A stretch of 64,000 nucleotides of DNA, taken from positions 6,751,538 through 6,815,537 of the forward strand of contig NC_087084.1 of assembly GCF_026151205.1 (NCBI RefSeq). The letters are read 5' to 3'. Position numbers and translations under genes: made by a program. The notes beneath the pieces are model-generated. The model ran no database searches. It saw nothing but the letters and a program-made list of their open reading frames with translations, and had not been told where the DNA came from. Positions within the stretch are counted from its first letter, which is position 1. Each line of letters starts with the position of its first letter. Below are positions 10,856 through 46,960 of the stretch, piece after piece. Source of the stretch: Bolinopsis microptera (taxonomy: Eukaryota > Ctenophora > Tentaculata > Lobata > Bolinopsidae).

Positions 10856-12700
10856 TATCAGTTAATTGAGGTCACGTTTAACAAATCTAATTACATAACC
10901 AAAGAGGTTAGCAATTTGTAGGCAAGAGAGATTTGTATGGTAGAATAATTTTAGCGCATGTTGTGGCAGCAATGTTGTGGCATTATGCCAGAATACTGTA
11001 ACCACTTCTGGTAAAATTTGGTGGATCGCATCAAGAGTCTACAAACTGAAACTCATTCAGCTGATTATAATGCCGAGAATGAAGAAATACTGAACAACTG
11101 TGGTGTAAAATCCTCAGTCACGTGGCCTACATATGTTGCGAACCAAACGTCGTGTGAGGAAAGATGTTGGTGAAATTTGATCAGCTGGGTAAAGGAAACT
11201 TAATTAGTCACGTTCAGAAGTGACGATCAGTTCTATGGTGGCACTCTATATTGCCATATGTTGAGCAGTGGGCAAGTCACCATGTGGTGGCTTGGTTTTA
11301 CGAGAATTTTCAAGTTCAGGATGTACATATGTTTTGTATGAGAAGTTGTTAATTCAATTTTAAACTTATACTATTGGCTGTGTGTCTGCTGTCTAGACCA
11401 TGTCTATATTAAAGTTTCATCTTACAACGGTAGGGGAAGAATATGATAAAATAAGTATAGCTCCAGACGACTATAACTACGAGCTTCATTTATTCATCTA
11501 GTTCAAGATTCAAGAATCATGCTGTTATGTGGACGGTCATTAAACATGATGTCAATTTACTCTCTGATAATGGTGTGCTGCAGATTATGACCCTTACTCT
11601 TAGTGTCCCCCCCCCCCCCCCCCTTTTTGATTTTGACACCACCTGGCATGGGGGTCCATTTTTCGGGACCTAAATTATATATTCTTTGGCCCAATTTGTA
11701 TTTCTTTATACTGACCAAAAGGCCATAACAGCATTAGACCCAGCCAATAAAGTTTCAAAAGTATATCTATCACTTTAAAAAGTTGAAGTCGTGGTGTCAG
11801 TAAAATGGTAACAGATATATTATATATATAATATATGTCGTCTCGCTTTATTATTATACATAGTAAGATAATTGGCAATTTTCTTAGGACGTTTTTTTTC
11901 TAATTTCTGTGATCCTATGTTGTTTTGTCATCTTTAGTCAATGTTTGGCCTCATTTTCAAATCCAACCAGCTCTTAACCTTATTCTAGAATGAAGAATGT
12001 GACAAGAGCTGATAAATGTGACATATTATTATTGACTCCCTGATTTTCCTGATATTCTCACTTATTTTACACCCTAGGCCCACCTCATTTTCCATCCACA
12101 CTTATCTCTCTTCGACAAGAATTTCGGAGGGAATTTTTGTTTGCTTTTTTGATGACAATTTAATAAAACAACTCTTAATGTATCGAAAAATTCGAGATCG
12201 AAACTTTTGACTTTGAGGATATAACAATTATATTGATATGATAGATTAAATATTATGTCTGTATTTTACATCTGTACGGGACCGTTCACATAATTACATG
12301 ATCACATAATCACATAATCACATAATCACATAATTACATAATCACATAATGGCAGCATTTTAAACTTTCTGTCCATTTTAAACCACATCCCCTTCTTGTT
12401 ATAAACAATCAGCATCGGACGGCTCCCGCCCCCAATTTTTGTACTAACTTATGAAGCAATAAATATCAGAACAAATATTGCCATAATTTTGGTTCGGTTA
12501 CTCCAGTAACGGTTGGCACCCTCATCATTTCTGACGATGAGGGTGCCAATTTTTACTGGCGTTTACTGATTCAGTAATATGTGAACGATCCCTTTTAAAA
12601 TAAAACAAGACTACATAATTACATTGGTCACTGTATTAGTCGTAGTATTTTCTCTAATGTCTATTGTTCTCCTGACTCCTCCCTTCCAAATCCTGTCTCC
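10856..12700. repeat. Segmental duplication of SOUL flanking DNA
   Basis: 10,856-11,215 matches 5,853-6,215; about 11,690-12,700 matches about 8,030-8,995 with a few short indels (a 40-bp difference near 12,240-12,280). A copy of the GGTGTCAGTAAAATGGTA repeat family with a poly-C tract lies at about 11,595-11,885. No gene was found. Confidence 0.8.
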
Positions 12701-12707
12701 AGAGCTC

Positions 12708-15700
12708 TCACATGGATCCAGCATCCACCAGCATCATCTCCCTTCTCTGTCTGCCCCAGCCAGGTCGGGTGTATCCGGCTGTCAGGGACATCTTGGTGTA
12801 CGGGGTGATGTTTTCGTTAGTTAGTGCTTTGTACAGCTTCTTAAACTCCTTCTTATAGATCTCAGGGTTCTTGCTGTTGCCTCCGTATGCTCGGTCGTAA
12901 GTGATGGCATCGTCCCAACTTTCTACTCTTACTTGGTCATCCGTGGGGGCTGGTGGGTTTGCTTGGAAGGCAGATGGGATGTAGAATGCCATCTCTGCAC
13001 CCACAACTTCATAGTCGTCATCCATGTACCATTTAGTGATGACCGGCACTGTCATAGCGATCTTAGCCCCCTGGTCATTTGCTCCACTGATGTACTTGAA
13101 GAGCCTCCAGAAGGCGTCTTTACGACCTGTTCTCATGTCAGAGGTGATATCAAGAGAAGTAACGGTCCAGTTAGCACTCAGCACTTTCCGCGCCTCAAAC
13201 CCACAGCCGGACACGTCCACCTTCTCGATGGGCGGGCACTCGTACTTAGCACATATCTCCTTGAGAGGCTTGGGTTTGGGGCACCCAGGACCGCTCTGTT
13301 CGGCTTGTCCGTGATCAAATCTGTACTGCTCAGCCTGGTAGCTGTCCAGGTCATCTCCGTCTACTTGGTTGCTGCAGTCCGTCCATTCTTCACATTCCTC
13401 GTATCCAGCACCCTGGAAATTAGAAAGTGAGGGGATTCCAGCTGAATATTTTACAGTATTGCACCCTGGAAATTGGAAAGTGAGGGGATTCCAGCTGAAT
13501 ATTTTACAGTATTGCACCCTGGAAATTGGAAAGTGAGGGGATTCCAGCTGAATATTTTACAGTATTGCACCCTGGAAATTGGAAAGTGAGGGGATTCCAG
13601 CTGAATATTTTACAGTATTGCACCCTGGAAATTAGAAAGTGAGGGGATTCCAGCTGAATATTTTACAGTATTGCACCCTGGAAATTGGAAAGTGAGGGGA
13701 TTCCAGCTGAATATTTTACAGTATTGCACCCTGGAAATTAGAAAGTGAGGGGATTCCAGCTGAATATTTTACAGTATTGCACCCTGGAAATTGGAAAGTG
13801 AGGGGATTCCAGCTGAATATTTTACAGTATTGCACCCTGGAAATTGGAAAGTGAGGGGATTCCAGCTGAATATTTTACAGTATTGCACCCTGGAAATTGG
13901 AAAGTGAGGGGATTCCAGCTGAATATTTTACAATATTGCACCCTGGAAATTGGAAAGTGAGGGGATTCCAGCTGAATATTTTACAGTATTGCACCCTGGA
14001 AATTGGAAAGTGAGGGGATTCCAGCTGAATATTTTACAGTATTGCACCCTGGAAATTGGAAAGTGAGGGGATTCCAGCTGAATATTTTACAGTATTGCAC
14101 CCTGGAAATTGGAAAGTGAGGGGATTCCAGCTGAATATTTTACAGTATTGCACCCTGGAAATTGGAAAGTGAGGGGATTCCAGCTGAATATTTTACAGTA
14201 TTGCACCCTGGAAATTGGAAAGTGAGGGGATTCCAGCTGAATATTTTACAGTATTGCACCCTGGAAATTGGAAAGTGAGGGGATTCCAGCTGAATATTTT
14301 ACAGTATTGCACCCTGGAAATTGGAAAGTGAGGGAATTCAGCTGAATATTTTACAGTATTGCACCCTGGAAATTGGAAAGTGAGGGAATTCCAGCTGAAT
14401 ATTTTACAGTATTGCACCCTGGAAATTGGAAAGTGAGGGGATTCCAGCTGAATATTTTACAGTATTGCACCCTGGAAATTGGAAAGTGAGGGAATTCAGC
14501 TGAATATTTTACAGTATTGCACCCTGGAAATTGGAAAGTGAGGGAATTCCAGCTGAATATTTTACAGTATTGCACCCTGGAAATTGGAAAGTGAGGGGAT
14601 TCCAGCTGAATATTTTACAGTATTGCACCCTGGAAATTGGAAAGTGAGGGGATTCCAGCTGAATATTTTACAGTATTGCACCCTGGAAATTGGAAAGTGA
14701 GGGGATTCCAGCTGAATATTTTACAGTATTGCACCCTGGAAATTGGAAAGTGAGGGGATTCCAGCTGAATATTTTACAGTATTGCACCCTGGAAATTGGA
14801 AAGTGAGGGGATTCCAGCTGAATATTTTACAGTATTGCACCCTGGAAATTGGAAAGTGAGGGGATTCCAGCTGAATATTTTACAGTATTGCACCCTGGAA
14901 ATTGGAAAGTGAGGGGATTCCAGCTGAATATTTTACAGTATTGCACCCTGGAAATTGGAAAGTGAGGGGATTCCAGCTGAATATTTTACAGTATTGCACC
15001 CTGGAAATTGGAAAGTGAGGGGATTCCAGCTGAATATTTTACAGTATTGCACCCTGGAAATTGGAAAGTGAGGGAATTCCAGCTGAATATTTTACAGTAT
15101 TGCACCCTGGAAATTGGAAAGTAAGGGAATTCCAGCTGAATATTTTACAGTATTGCACCCTGGAAATTAGAAAGTTAGGGGATTCCAGCTGAATATTTTA
15201 CAGTATTGCACCCTGGAAATTAGAAAGTGAGGGAATTCCAGCTGAATATTTTACAATATTGCACCCTGGAAATTAGAAAGTGAGGGGATTCCAGCTGAAT
15301 ATTTTACAGTATTGCACCCTGGAAATTGGAAAGTGAGGGAATTCCAGCTGAATATTTTACAGTATTGCACCCTGGAAATTGGAAAGTGAGGGGATTCCAG
15401 CTGAATATTTTACAATATTGCACCCTGGAAATTGGAAAGTGAGGGGATTCCAGCTGAATATTTTACAATATTGCACCCTGGAAATTAGAAAGTGAGGGGA
15501 TTCCAGCTGAATATTTTACAGTATTGCACCCTGGAAATTAGAAAGTGAGGGGATTCCAGCTGAATATTTTACAGTATTGCACCCTGGAAATTGGAAAGTG
15601 AGGGGATTCCAGCTGAATATTTTACAGTATTGCACCCTGGAAATTAGAAAGTGAGGGAATTCCAGCTGAATATTTTACAGTATTGCACCCTGGAAATTGG

Positions 15701-15893
15701 AAAGTGAGGGGATTCCAGCTGAATATTTTACAGTAGAGCACTTGCTTGGTGTGTCATCAAATATCTGGTTTGTAAACTACTGTACTTACCACTTGTTGAC
15801 AAATTATCTTACCTGTGCAAACGAGTCAACATCCTCCACCGCCTTGGAGAGTACCAGGGTAAGCAGTGTACAGACTGCCACTAATCTCAACAT
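12708..15893 (-). CDS. SOUL-2: secreted SOUL/HEBP haem-binding-family protein
   Basis: Two minus-strand exons, 15,893-15,813 (81 nt) and 13,412-12,708 (705 nt), join in phase 0 (donor CAG|GTAAGA, acceptor TTTCCAG|GGT) to encode 261 residues. Residues 1-18 (MLRLVAVCTLLTLVLSKA) are a signal peptide almost identical to SOUL-1's. The SOUL core KIAMTVPVITKW is near residue 144 and the RPGWGRQRREMMLVDAGSM tail is retained. The long acidic insert of SOUL-1 is shortened to about 40 residues. The 2.4-kb intron is almost entirely a 53-bp minisatellite whose units repeat the acceptor of exon 2. Haem or porphyrin binding is the family role; ligand and tissue are unknown. A reading that continues into the repeat (13,413-13,517) is an artefact of the open repeat frame. 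Confidence 0.9.
13411..15735. repeat. 53-bp minisatellite, about 44 copies, intron of SOUL-2
   Basis: Highly uniform 53-bp units run from the exact 3' splice junction of SOUL-2 exon 2 to 76 bases from the donor of exon 1. On the coding (minus) strand each unit contains AATTTCCAGGGTGCAA, matching the true junction TTTCCAG|GGTGC, so splice acceptor and first exon bases are repeated in every unit. Variation is mainly G/A at a few positions, and two units lack one base. Confidence 0.97.
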
Positions 15894-17560
15894 AGCTGAG
15901 CTGTAATTTAGTATCAGATAATATAAATTATACATAGATGAAGTTGTCGAATAAAGTTGAAAACAAATGCATCAGTAAATTTTGCTCTTCAAATCGTATT
16001 ATGTCTATTTTATATCATAACATGTATATTGTATATTGTATATATATACATAATATCATATATGCTATTCAGGATTGTGAGCAGATGAAAACGAGAAAAC
16101 GAGAAAGAGTTTAACTGAAAGCGACTCGTAAAATAAAAATGAAAATGTCTGAACCCCAGCCACATTAACACTGATTATATCCAGTGGCATCCAACACGGT
16201 TTCCTATCCAATTTACCAATTTACCTTGACCCCGTACTACTAATATGTTATCTGATTGGTTTTAACAAATCACATTACGAACTGTGACGTGTTGGGAAAG
16301 ATTAGAAATTATTGGTGTTTTTGTCCAATATTGTAATCTTTTGATTTGAAGATAGGACACATTACTGGATAGGTGCAAAATAACAGCAACTAGCACATCA
16401 ATATTAGAGTTACGAATAATTGCCTCCAGCAAAATGTGAACAGCTTCTAGGATTTCTAGCGAGTGTACTGTATAGATCCAGCAACAATCTTTAGAAATAC
16501 CAGTAATATAGCAAGTTTAGCAACATGCCGACAACTTCTGCATTTTACACAACGAATGAACTGAATTTATACTCAGTAAGTTAATCAAGATGATTGATGT
16601 ATCGTGAGATAAACAGTAGGGTAATCTGCCATTATGCTTGTGAAACCTCATCAACTGATAACGAAGTACTAAATATATCTTATCTGCTTGAGAATTCGGC
16701 TAAATTTAAACTAATTAGTCGAGTCATTTATTGTGACACGTACAGAAATCGTGACGTTTAACACAAAGTAAACATCGTGATATAATATAATATGAGTTGT
16801 AATGGTTGGTAAAAGATAACTCAATCAGTCACGTTTATGAGATGATTGCGGAGGAAATGATTGCGGAGTAGATTGAGGATTGTGCGTGACCGACGTTGAT
16901 TTGATTGCTGAATCCTCTCCGTGGACATGTGCCAGGATTAAGACTATATAACAGTTTACAATGCTTATCGATTATATAAGTTATACCTACGTCATGTCGT
17001 ATAGTTGATCACATAAGACCAAATACCAATACAAATATGAAATATTGGCGTTTTCGCCGACTCAAAACCTCAAAGTTGAAATTAATGCAAACATCGACAA
17101 AAAAGTATTACATACCGGATGAAGTGGCTACTCAAATTCAATATACGTTCATAGATGTACACTATACATTATACAATATACATTGCTTGTGAATAAACAC
17201 AGACGAGCGCAGCAAGTTATATGTAACAGTGATAAACTAAGTACTGACTATAAATTACTTTACTATAAATATACTAACAATCACACTGAACAAAAACAAA
17301 ACTACGAACCGCGATAGCAGATAAGAAACTCGAAAACTTATATAAACTGCGCAATGAAGGCAATAAAACGTCCAATAAATGTAATAAATGTCAAATATCT
17401 TTGCTAAAATGTCAGATTTAAATGTAATAAAATGTCCCGCTGTACGAGGTCCTGTAATGTGAGGTCATTATACGAAACTTCAATCACATACTTTTGGAAT
17501 ATGGTCCTCCTCACCTCCTTGACAATCATTTCATATTGACCTCCTTAATTTCTCATTATA
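15894..17560. other. Spacer between SOUL-2 and MCM5 exons
   Basis: No gene recognised. I looked here for the missing N-terminal MCM5 exons and saw no match. Contains TA-rich microsatellite DNA near 16,020-16,060 and a short GATGATTGCGGAG duplication near 16,841-16,870. Confidence 0.5.
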
Positions 17561-18905
17561 TTCTAGTTTAACCTCTACTCACACATTATATTCTAGTTTA
17601 ACCTCTACTCACACATTATATTCTAGTTTAACCTTTACTCACACATTATATTCTAGTTTAACCTCTACTCACACATTATATTCTAGTTTAACCTCTACTC
17701 ACACATTATATTCTAGTTTAACCTCTACTCACCCATTATATTCTAGTTTAACCTCTTCACTCACCCATTATATTCTAGTTTAATTAACCTCTACTCACAC
17801 ATTATATTCTAGTTTAACCTCTACTCACACATTATATTCTAGTTTAACCTCTTCACTCACACATTCTATTCTAGTTTAACCTCTACTCACACATTCTATT
17901 CTAGTTTAATTAACCTCTACTCACACATTATATTCTAGTTTAACCTCTACTCACACATTATATTCTAGTTTAACCTCTTCGCTCACACATTCTATTCTAG
18001 TTTAACCTCTACTCACACATTATATTCTAGTTTAACCTATACTCACACATTCTATTCTAGTTTAACCTCTACTCACACATTCTATTATAGTTTAACCTCT
18101 ACTCACACATTATATTCTAGTTTAACCTCTACTCACACATTATATTCTAGTTTAACCTCTTCGCTCACACATTCTATTCTAGTTTAACCTCTACTCACAC
18201 ATTATATTCTAGTTTAACCTATACTCACACATTCTATTCTAGTTTAACCTCTACTCACACATTCTATTATAGTTTAACCTCTACTCACACATTATATTCT
18301 AGTTTAACCTCTACTCACACATTATATTCTAGTTTAACCTTTACTCACACATTATATTCTAGTTTAACCTCTACCCACACATTATATTCTAGTTTAACCT
18401 CTACTCACACATTATATTCTAGTTTAACCTCTACTCACACATTATATTCTAGGTTAACCTCTACTCACACATTCTATTCTAGTTTAACCTCTACTCACAC
18501 ATTCTATTCTAGTTTAACCTCTACTCACACATTATATTCTAGTTTAACCTCTACTCACACATTATATTCTAGTTTAACCTCTTCACTCACACATTATATT
18601 CTAGTTTAACCTCTACTCACCCATTATATTCTAGTTTAACCTCTTCACTCACCCATTATATTCTAGTTTAATTAACCTCTACTCACACATTATATTCTAG
18701 TTTAACCTCTACTCACACATTATATTCTAGTTTAACCTCTACTCACACATTATATTCTAGTTTAACCTCTACTCACACATTCTATTCTAGTTTAACCTCT
18801 ACTCACACATTATATTCTAGTTTAACCTCTACTCACACATTATATTCTAGTTTAACCTCTACTCACACATTCTATTCTAGTTTAACCTCTACTCACACAT
18901 TCTAT
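17561..18905. repeat. 30-bp minisatellite, about 43 copies, upstream of an MCM5 exon
   Basis: Units of about 30 bp (some 34-38 bp) with CACACATTATATTCTAG followed by TTTAACCTCTACT. The array ends at the acceptor of the MCM5 exon at 18,911: the junction TTCTATTTCAG|CTTGACTCTAC resembles each unit's TTCTATTCTAG|TTTAACCTCTAC, including the first dozen exon bases. The units are therefore decayed copies of this intron-exon border. Confidence 0.95.
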
Positions 18906-18910
18906 TTCAG

Positions 18911-43802
<24,892 letters not shown>

Positions 43803-44870
43803 AGTGAAAGTGAAATCTGGGTGAAAGTGAAACAGTGATTTCAGGGTGAAATGGACTGGTTCTTATAGTAATACTGAAGTTATGAGATTGAATGAACAAT
43901 TTTTAACCTTGCAAGCATGAGTCAGACAATCGAACTAATTTCCTTGACTTACGACTAGATTGCTAGTTTTCATTGCACTCTTTTTAATGTAATTTCTTTT
44001 TAACGATTTTTACTATGGCTGCTAGTCAACAGTTGTGAATTTCAGTTTCAAAATATTTATAATACATTGTATTTGAATTTATTCAATATTTTATCATTTA
44101 TTGAACTAAAAAAATCACAACTTTTATTTGTTCCAAGCCACAACACTCATGTAAACTATAATTACCTTCACAGCTTTGTTTCGAACTTCGCGATCTCGCG
44201 GTAGGGGGTCATTCACATAATACGTAATCACTAATAAGTGGGGAGGGAGGTGGTTTCTAAATGATTAGGCTAACATATTGGTTGCAGGTGAGAAATGCAG
44301 TAAAAATGTAAAATTTCGATCCTGGAAATTTCATCTTCAAAAACTGAAAATGGGACAGAGAATGGGGCAATATGATTTTTAAATTTTCTTCCGGATTTTT
44401 ACTTCCAGTACCTCAATTTGGATTTGTACCATAATCAATTAACTGACTAATTGGTTACTGGGCAAAAAATGTCATCCAATCTGTCAAATTTGTGTTCAGA
44501 AATGTTCAGATTTGAAAATGGGACAGAATTTGGAAAATATGAATTTTTGTTTTGTTGAGCTTTCTGCTGTAAGCTTCCTCCGACCGAAATAAAACTTCCA
44601 GCACCTCAATCGTGTCATATTGGGTCTAAAGTTGATTGCCTAATTGGTTGTGGGTGAGGTCTTCAGACATCGGAGGTAACTTTAAATTTGAGAATTAAGT
44701 TGACTCTGTTAAGTCAAGAAGGAAGATTCAACCGTAAACCGTTGATGGTGCTGAAACCTGGTTTATTTGTTCTTATCCCTCTGCACTTTACCTGGGGACC
44801 TCAGGCTATCATGTTCATAAACATAGAGATTAGGCGGAATGACAGGCTGAGCACAGGCTGAGTAATCTGC
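43803..44870. other. MCM5 3' flank, no gene
   Basis: No coding region or mobile-element ends found. Two related segments near 44,335-44,400 and 44,510-44,560 share GAAAATGGGACAGA, a diverged duplication. No convincing AATAAA signal follows the MCM5 stop. Confidence 0.45.
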
Positions 44871-44880
44871 ACTAATTGTA

Positions 44881-46150
44881 AAATGTTAATCACCTAAGTC
44901 AACTGGTAGAATCGGTGTCAGAGAACGACATGCTAGTCACCCTGGTAAACAAGGGAGTACAGGGCAAGTTCTTGACATAGGAGAACACGATGCAGTTAGA
45001 CTTAGGATGGAACAGCCTTATCTACAACTACAAGATGAGCCCGGCTCTCCTTAAATTCCACCTAAACTCGACACACGACGTGGCTAATACCCCTGCAAAC
45101 ATGAAATTGTGGAACTACTCGAGTACAGGAAATTGTACACTTTGTGGTTGGAAGACGTGCAACATCAAGCACATCCTAGCCGTCTGCAGTGTAGCAAGAA
45201 ACTCCAAAAGGTACAACTGGAGACATGACAACGTCCTACGTGTTATAGCCGGAGCCTTGCTTGACCAACTCAAGATGTACAATTCCTCAGGTTCCACGAC
45301 CTCTGACAAAGAATGGATACGGTTCAAGTCGAAGGATGGGAAGTATGAACACCCAAAGCCAAAGTTGAGGAAGGAGAGGCCCTTTGAGAGAGCGAAAGAC
45401 TGGAAGCTGATATGGGACGAGGATACACTACCTGCCCAGTTCCCACAGCACATCTACAACACAGCGGAGAGACCCGACATTGTAGTATGGTCGGATAGTT
45501 TGAGAGAAGTAGTTCTGATTGAACTGACTTGTGGTGACGAGAGTAACTTCAGTGACCAAGTAGCACGTAAAGAAGCACGCTACAACAGAGAGCTGATTCC
45601 TGGCATCGACGGGTGCGGTTGGAAAGCTCTGCTCTTTACGGTAGAGATTGGGTGTAGGGGCTTCTGGCACCATACTGTACCAGCTCTATTCAACTACTTT
45701 GGATTGGCGAAGAGAACGAAGAATAAAGCCCTGAATGAGGCTGCTGTGGTCGCTCTTCGATGTTCCTATACAATCTGGTTAGCCCGCGACAACAAGAAAT
45801 GGTCTACCTGCTACGACATCGCAAGGAGGCCAGTGGCGTAACGTTGCCTGTTGGCGCCCCCCTGCTGAAAAAGGCGCCCCCCTGTTGGCGCCCCCTCCCC
45901 TTTTGGTGCCCCTCCCTAAAATTGAACAAATTAGGTGATTTTAAAGAATACGCCGGTAAAATCTCTAAAAAAAGTGTGTATCTAGAGCAAAACGCGCAGT
46001 TTTGCTAGTACTTTAGTTAAGTTTTCGAAATTGTCCCACATTCAAACGACGATTTGGCGCCCCCCTAAGACGGCGCCCCCCTGCACAGCGGGGTCAGCAG
46101 GGCCTTTCGTTACGCCACTGAAGGAGGCCAGAAGTCATAAACTGTGAAAG
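44881..46150 (+). mobile_element. 5'-truncated non-LTR retrotransposon with restriction-like endonuclease
   Basis: The frame from 44,990 to the MITE at 45,831 encodes a Cys/His knuckle (CTLCGWKTCNIKHILAVC), then a PD-(D/E)xK-type region (RPDIVVWSD ... VVLIELTC ... ARKEARYNREL). This arrangement is typical of R2/R4/NeSL-type elements that cut target DNA with a restriction-like nuclease. The reverse transcriptase is missing. In-frame sequence continues upstream to about 44,905 across one TAG stop at about 44,978. The last codons are displaced by the MITE; the original ending resumes at 46,129-46,150. It is dead: truncated, with a stop and an insertion. Confidence 0.8.
45831..46120. mobile_element. 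290-bp hAT-type MITE
   Basis: Perfect 13-bp terminal inverted repeats CAGTGGCGTAACG and CGTTACGCCACTG with an exact 8-bp target duplication AAGGAGGC at 45,823-45,830 and 46,121-46,128. It has no coding capacity and contains several GGCGCCCCCCTG units. It inserted near the end of the retrotransposon's coding sequence. Confidence 0.95.
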
Positions 46151-46960
46151 CTGAGTGTTGGGCCCATAAAACATGTTGAAAGCTGCAACCAGGATTACAA
46201 GTACTGGTGGAATACAGAATGACTTGCTAATCAGATTTATAGATGGAGTTGCTATCGAAAGATATAGAACTCAGGTAAACATCTAACCTGTAATAGTTTA
46301 TTGTTGATTTTTCTTTCTAGTCAGCTAATATCTGATGATCGCACCCACTGACTTATCTCAAAGTCGGCAGGTGAGGAATTTTCAAAACTTACTGCAGAGC
46401 CTAGAAATGCACAATTTTAAATGATATCACAATAATCGGCGTGTTTACTGTTTGTGTGCACCATGAACCTAGAAACGTCAATGTATACCCGGCCTACCAT
46501 ATTTTCAGCCAATTAACTTAATCCCATCGTAGTGACTAGATGATGTTCCGTTTACCCCCATATAAGGCGCTAATTAGATGTCATTATTGCCCATATAAGG
46601 ACATGATGATGCTCTGTTGCCATCGCTTCATGTGGGAGATGTGGCTGTTATAGCTATACTCCGTGTTTAACATGGTAATTTCTACCTGGTACCTTGTGTA
46701 TATTTGTTTCTTAGTTCCTTGCTCCGTATTATTTTTTGTGGAATGTTGGGATGAACTGATCGTGCCGATTGAGCTTCCAAAATTTGAAGATCTATCCTGG
46801 GTGTCTGATAACAGCGGTTGTAGACAGCATCGAGTTATTTAATTTCAAGAAGAATCGGCACTAGGAGAGCCGAGAGACATAATTGTGTTAAGTGACTGGA
46901 GAATCATTACACATAGTAACAATACCCTCTATAGCAAATTGAAGAGAGACCCCAACAAAA
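46151..46960. other. Retrotransposon 3' flank and GALNT upstream region
   Basis: No gene seen. The first part may be retrotransposon 3' UTR. CCCATATAAGG occurs twice (about 46,556 and 46,590), a short duplication; neither copy is placed as a convincing TATA box for the GALNT start at 46,961. Confidence 0.4.

Noticed and set aside
12933-13430. 165-codon plus-strand frame over SOUL-2
   Set aside because: Antisense shadow of the SOUL domain exon. The same applies to 4,689-5,090 over SOUL-1 and 57,289-57,738 over the GALNT tail.
13413-14575. Repeated CNTVKYSAGIPSL-type protein frames upstream of SOUL-2 exon 2
   Set aside because: They are read-through of the 53-bp intronic minisatellite; the true exon starts at the acceptor at 13,412.
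13411-15735. CRISPR-like array
   Set aside because: Units are head-to-tail without unique spacers, the genome is eukaryotic, and no cas genes are present. The same reasoning applies to the 64-, 65- and 30-bp arrays.
16526-16576. Possible MCM5 first exon starting ATGCCGACAACTTCTGC
   Set aside because: It has a donor-like GTAAGT but no resemblance to the MCM5 N-terminus and no linking exon.
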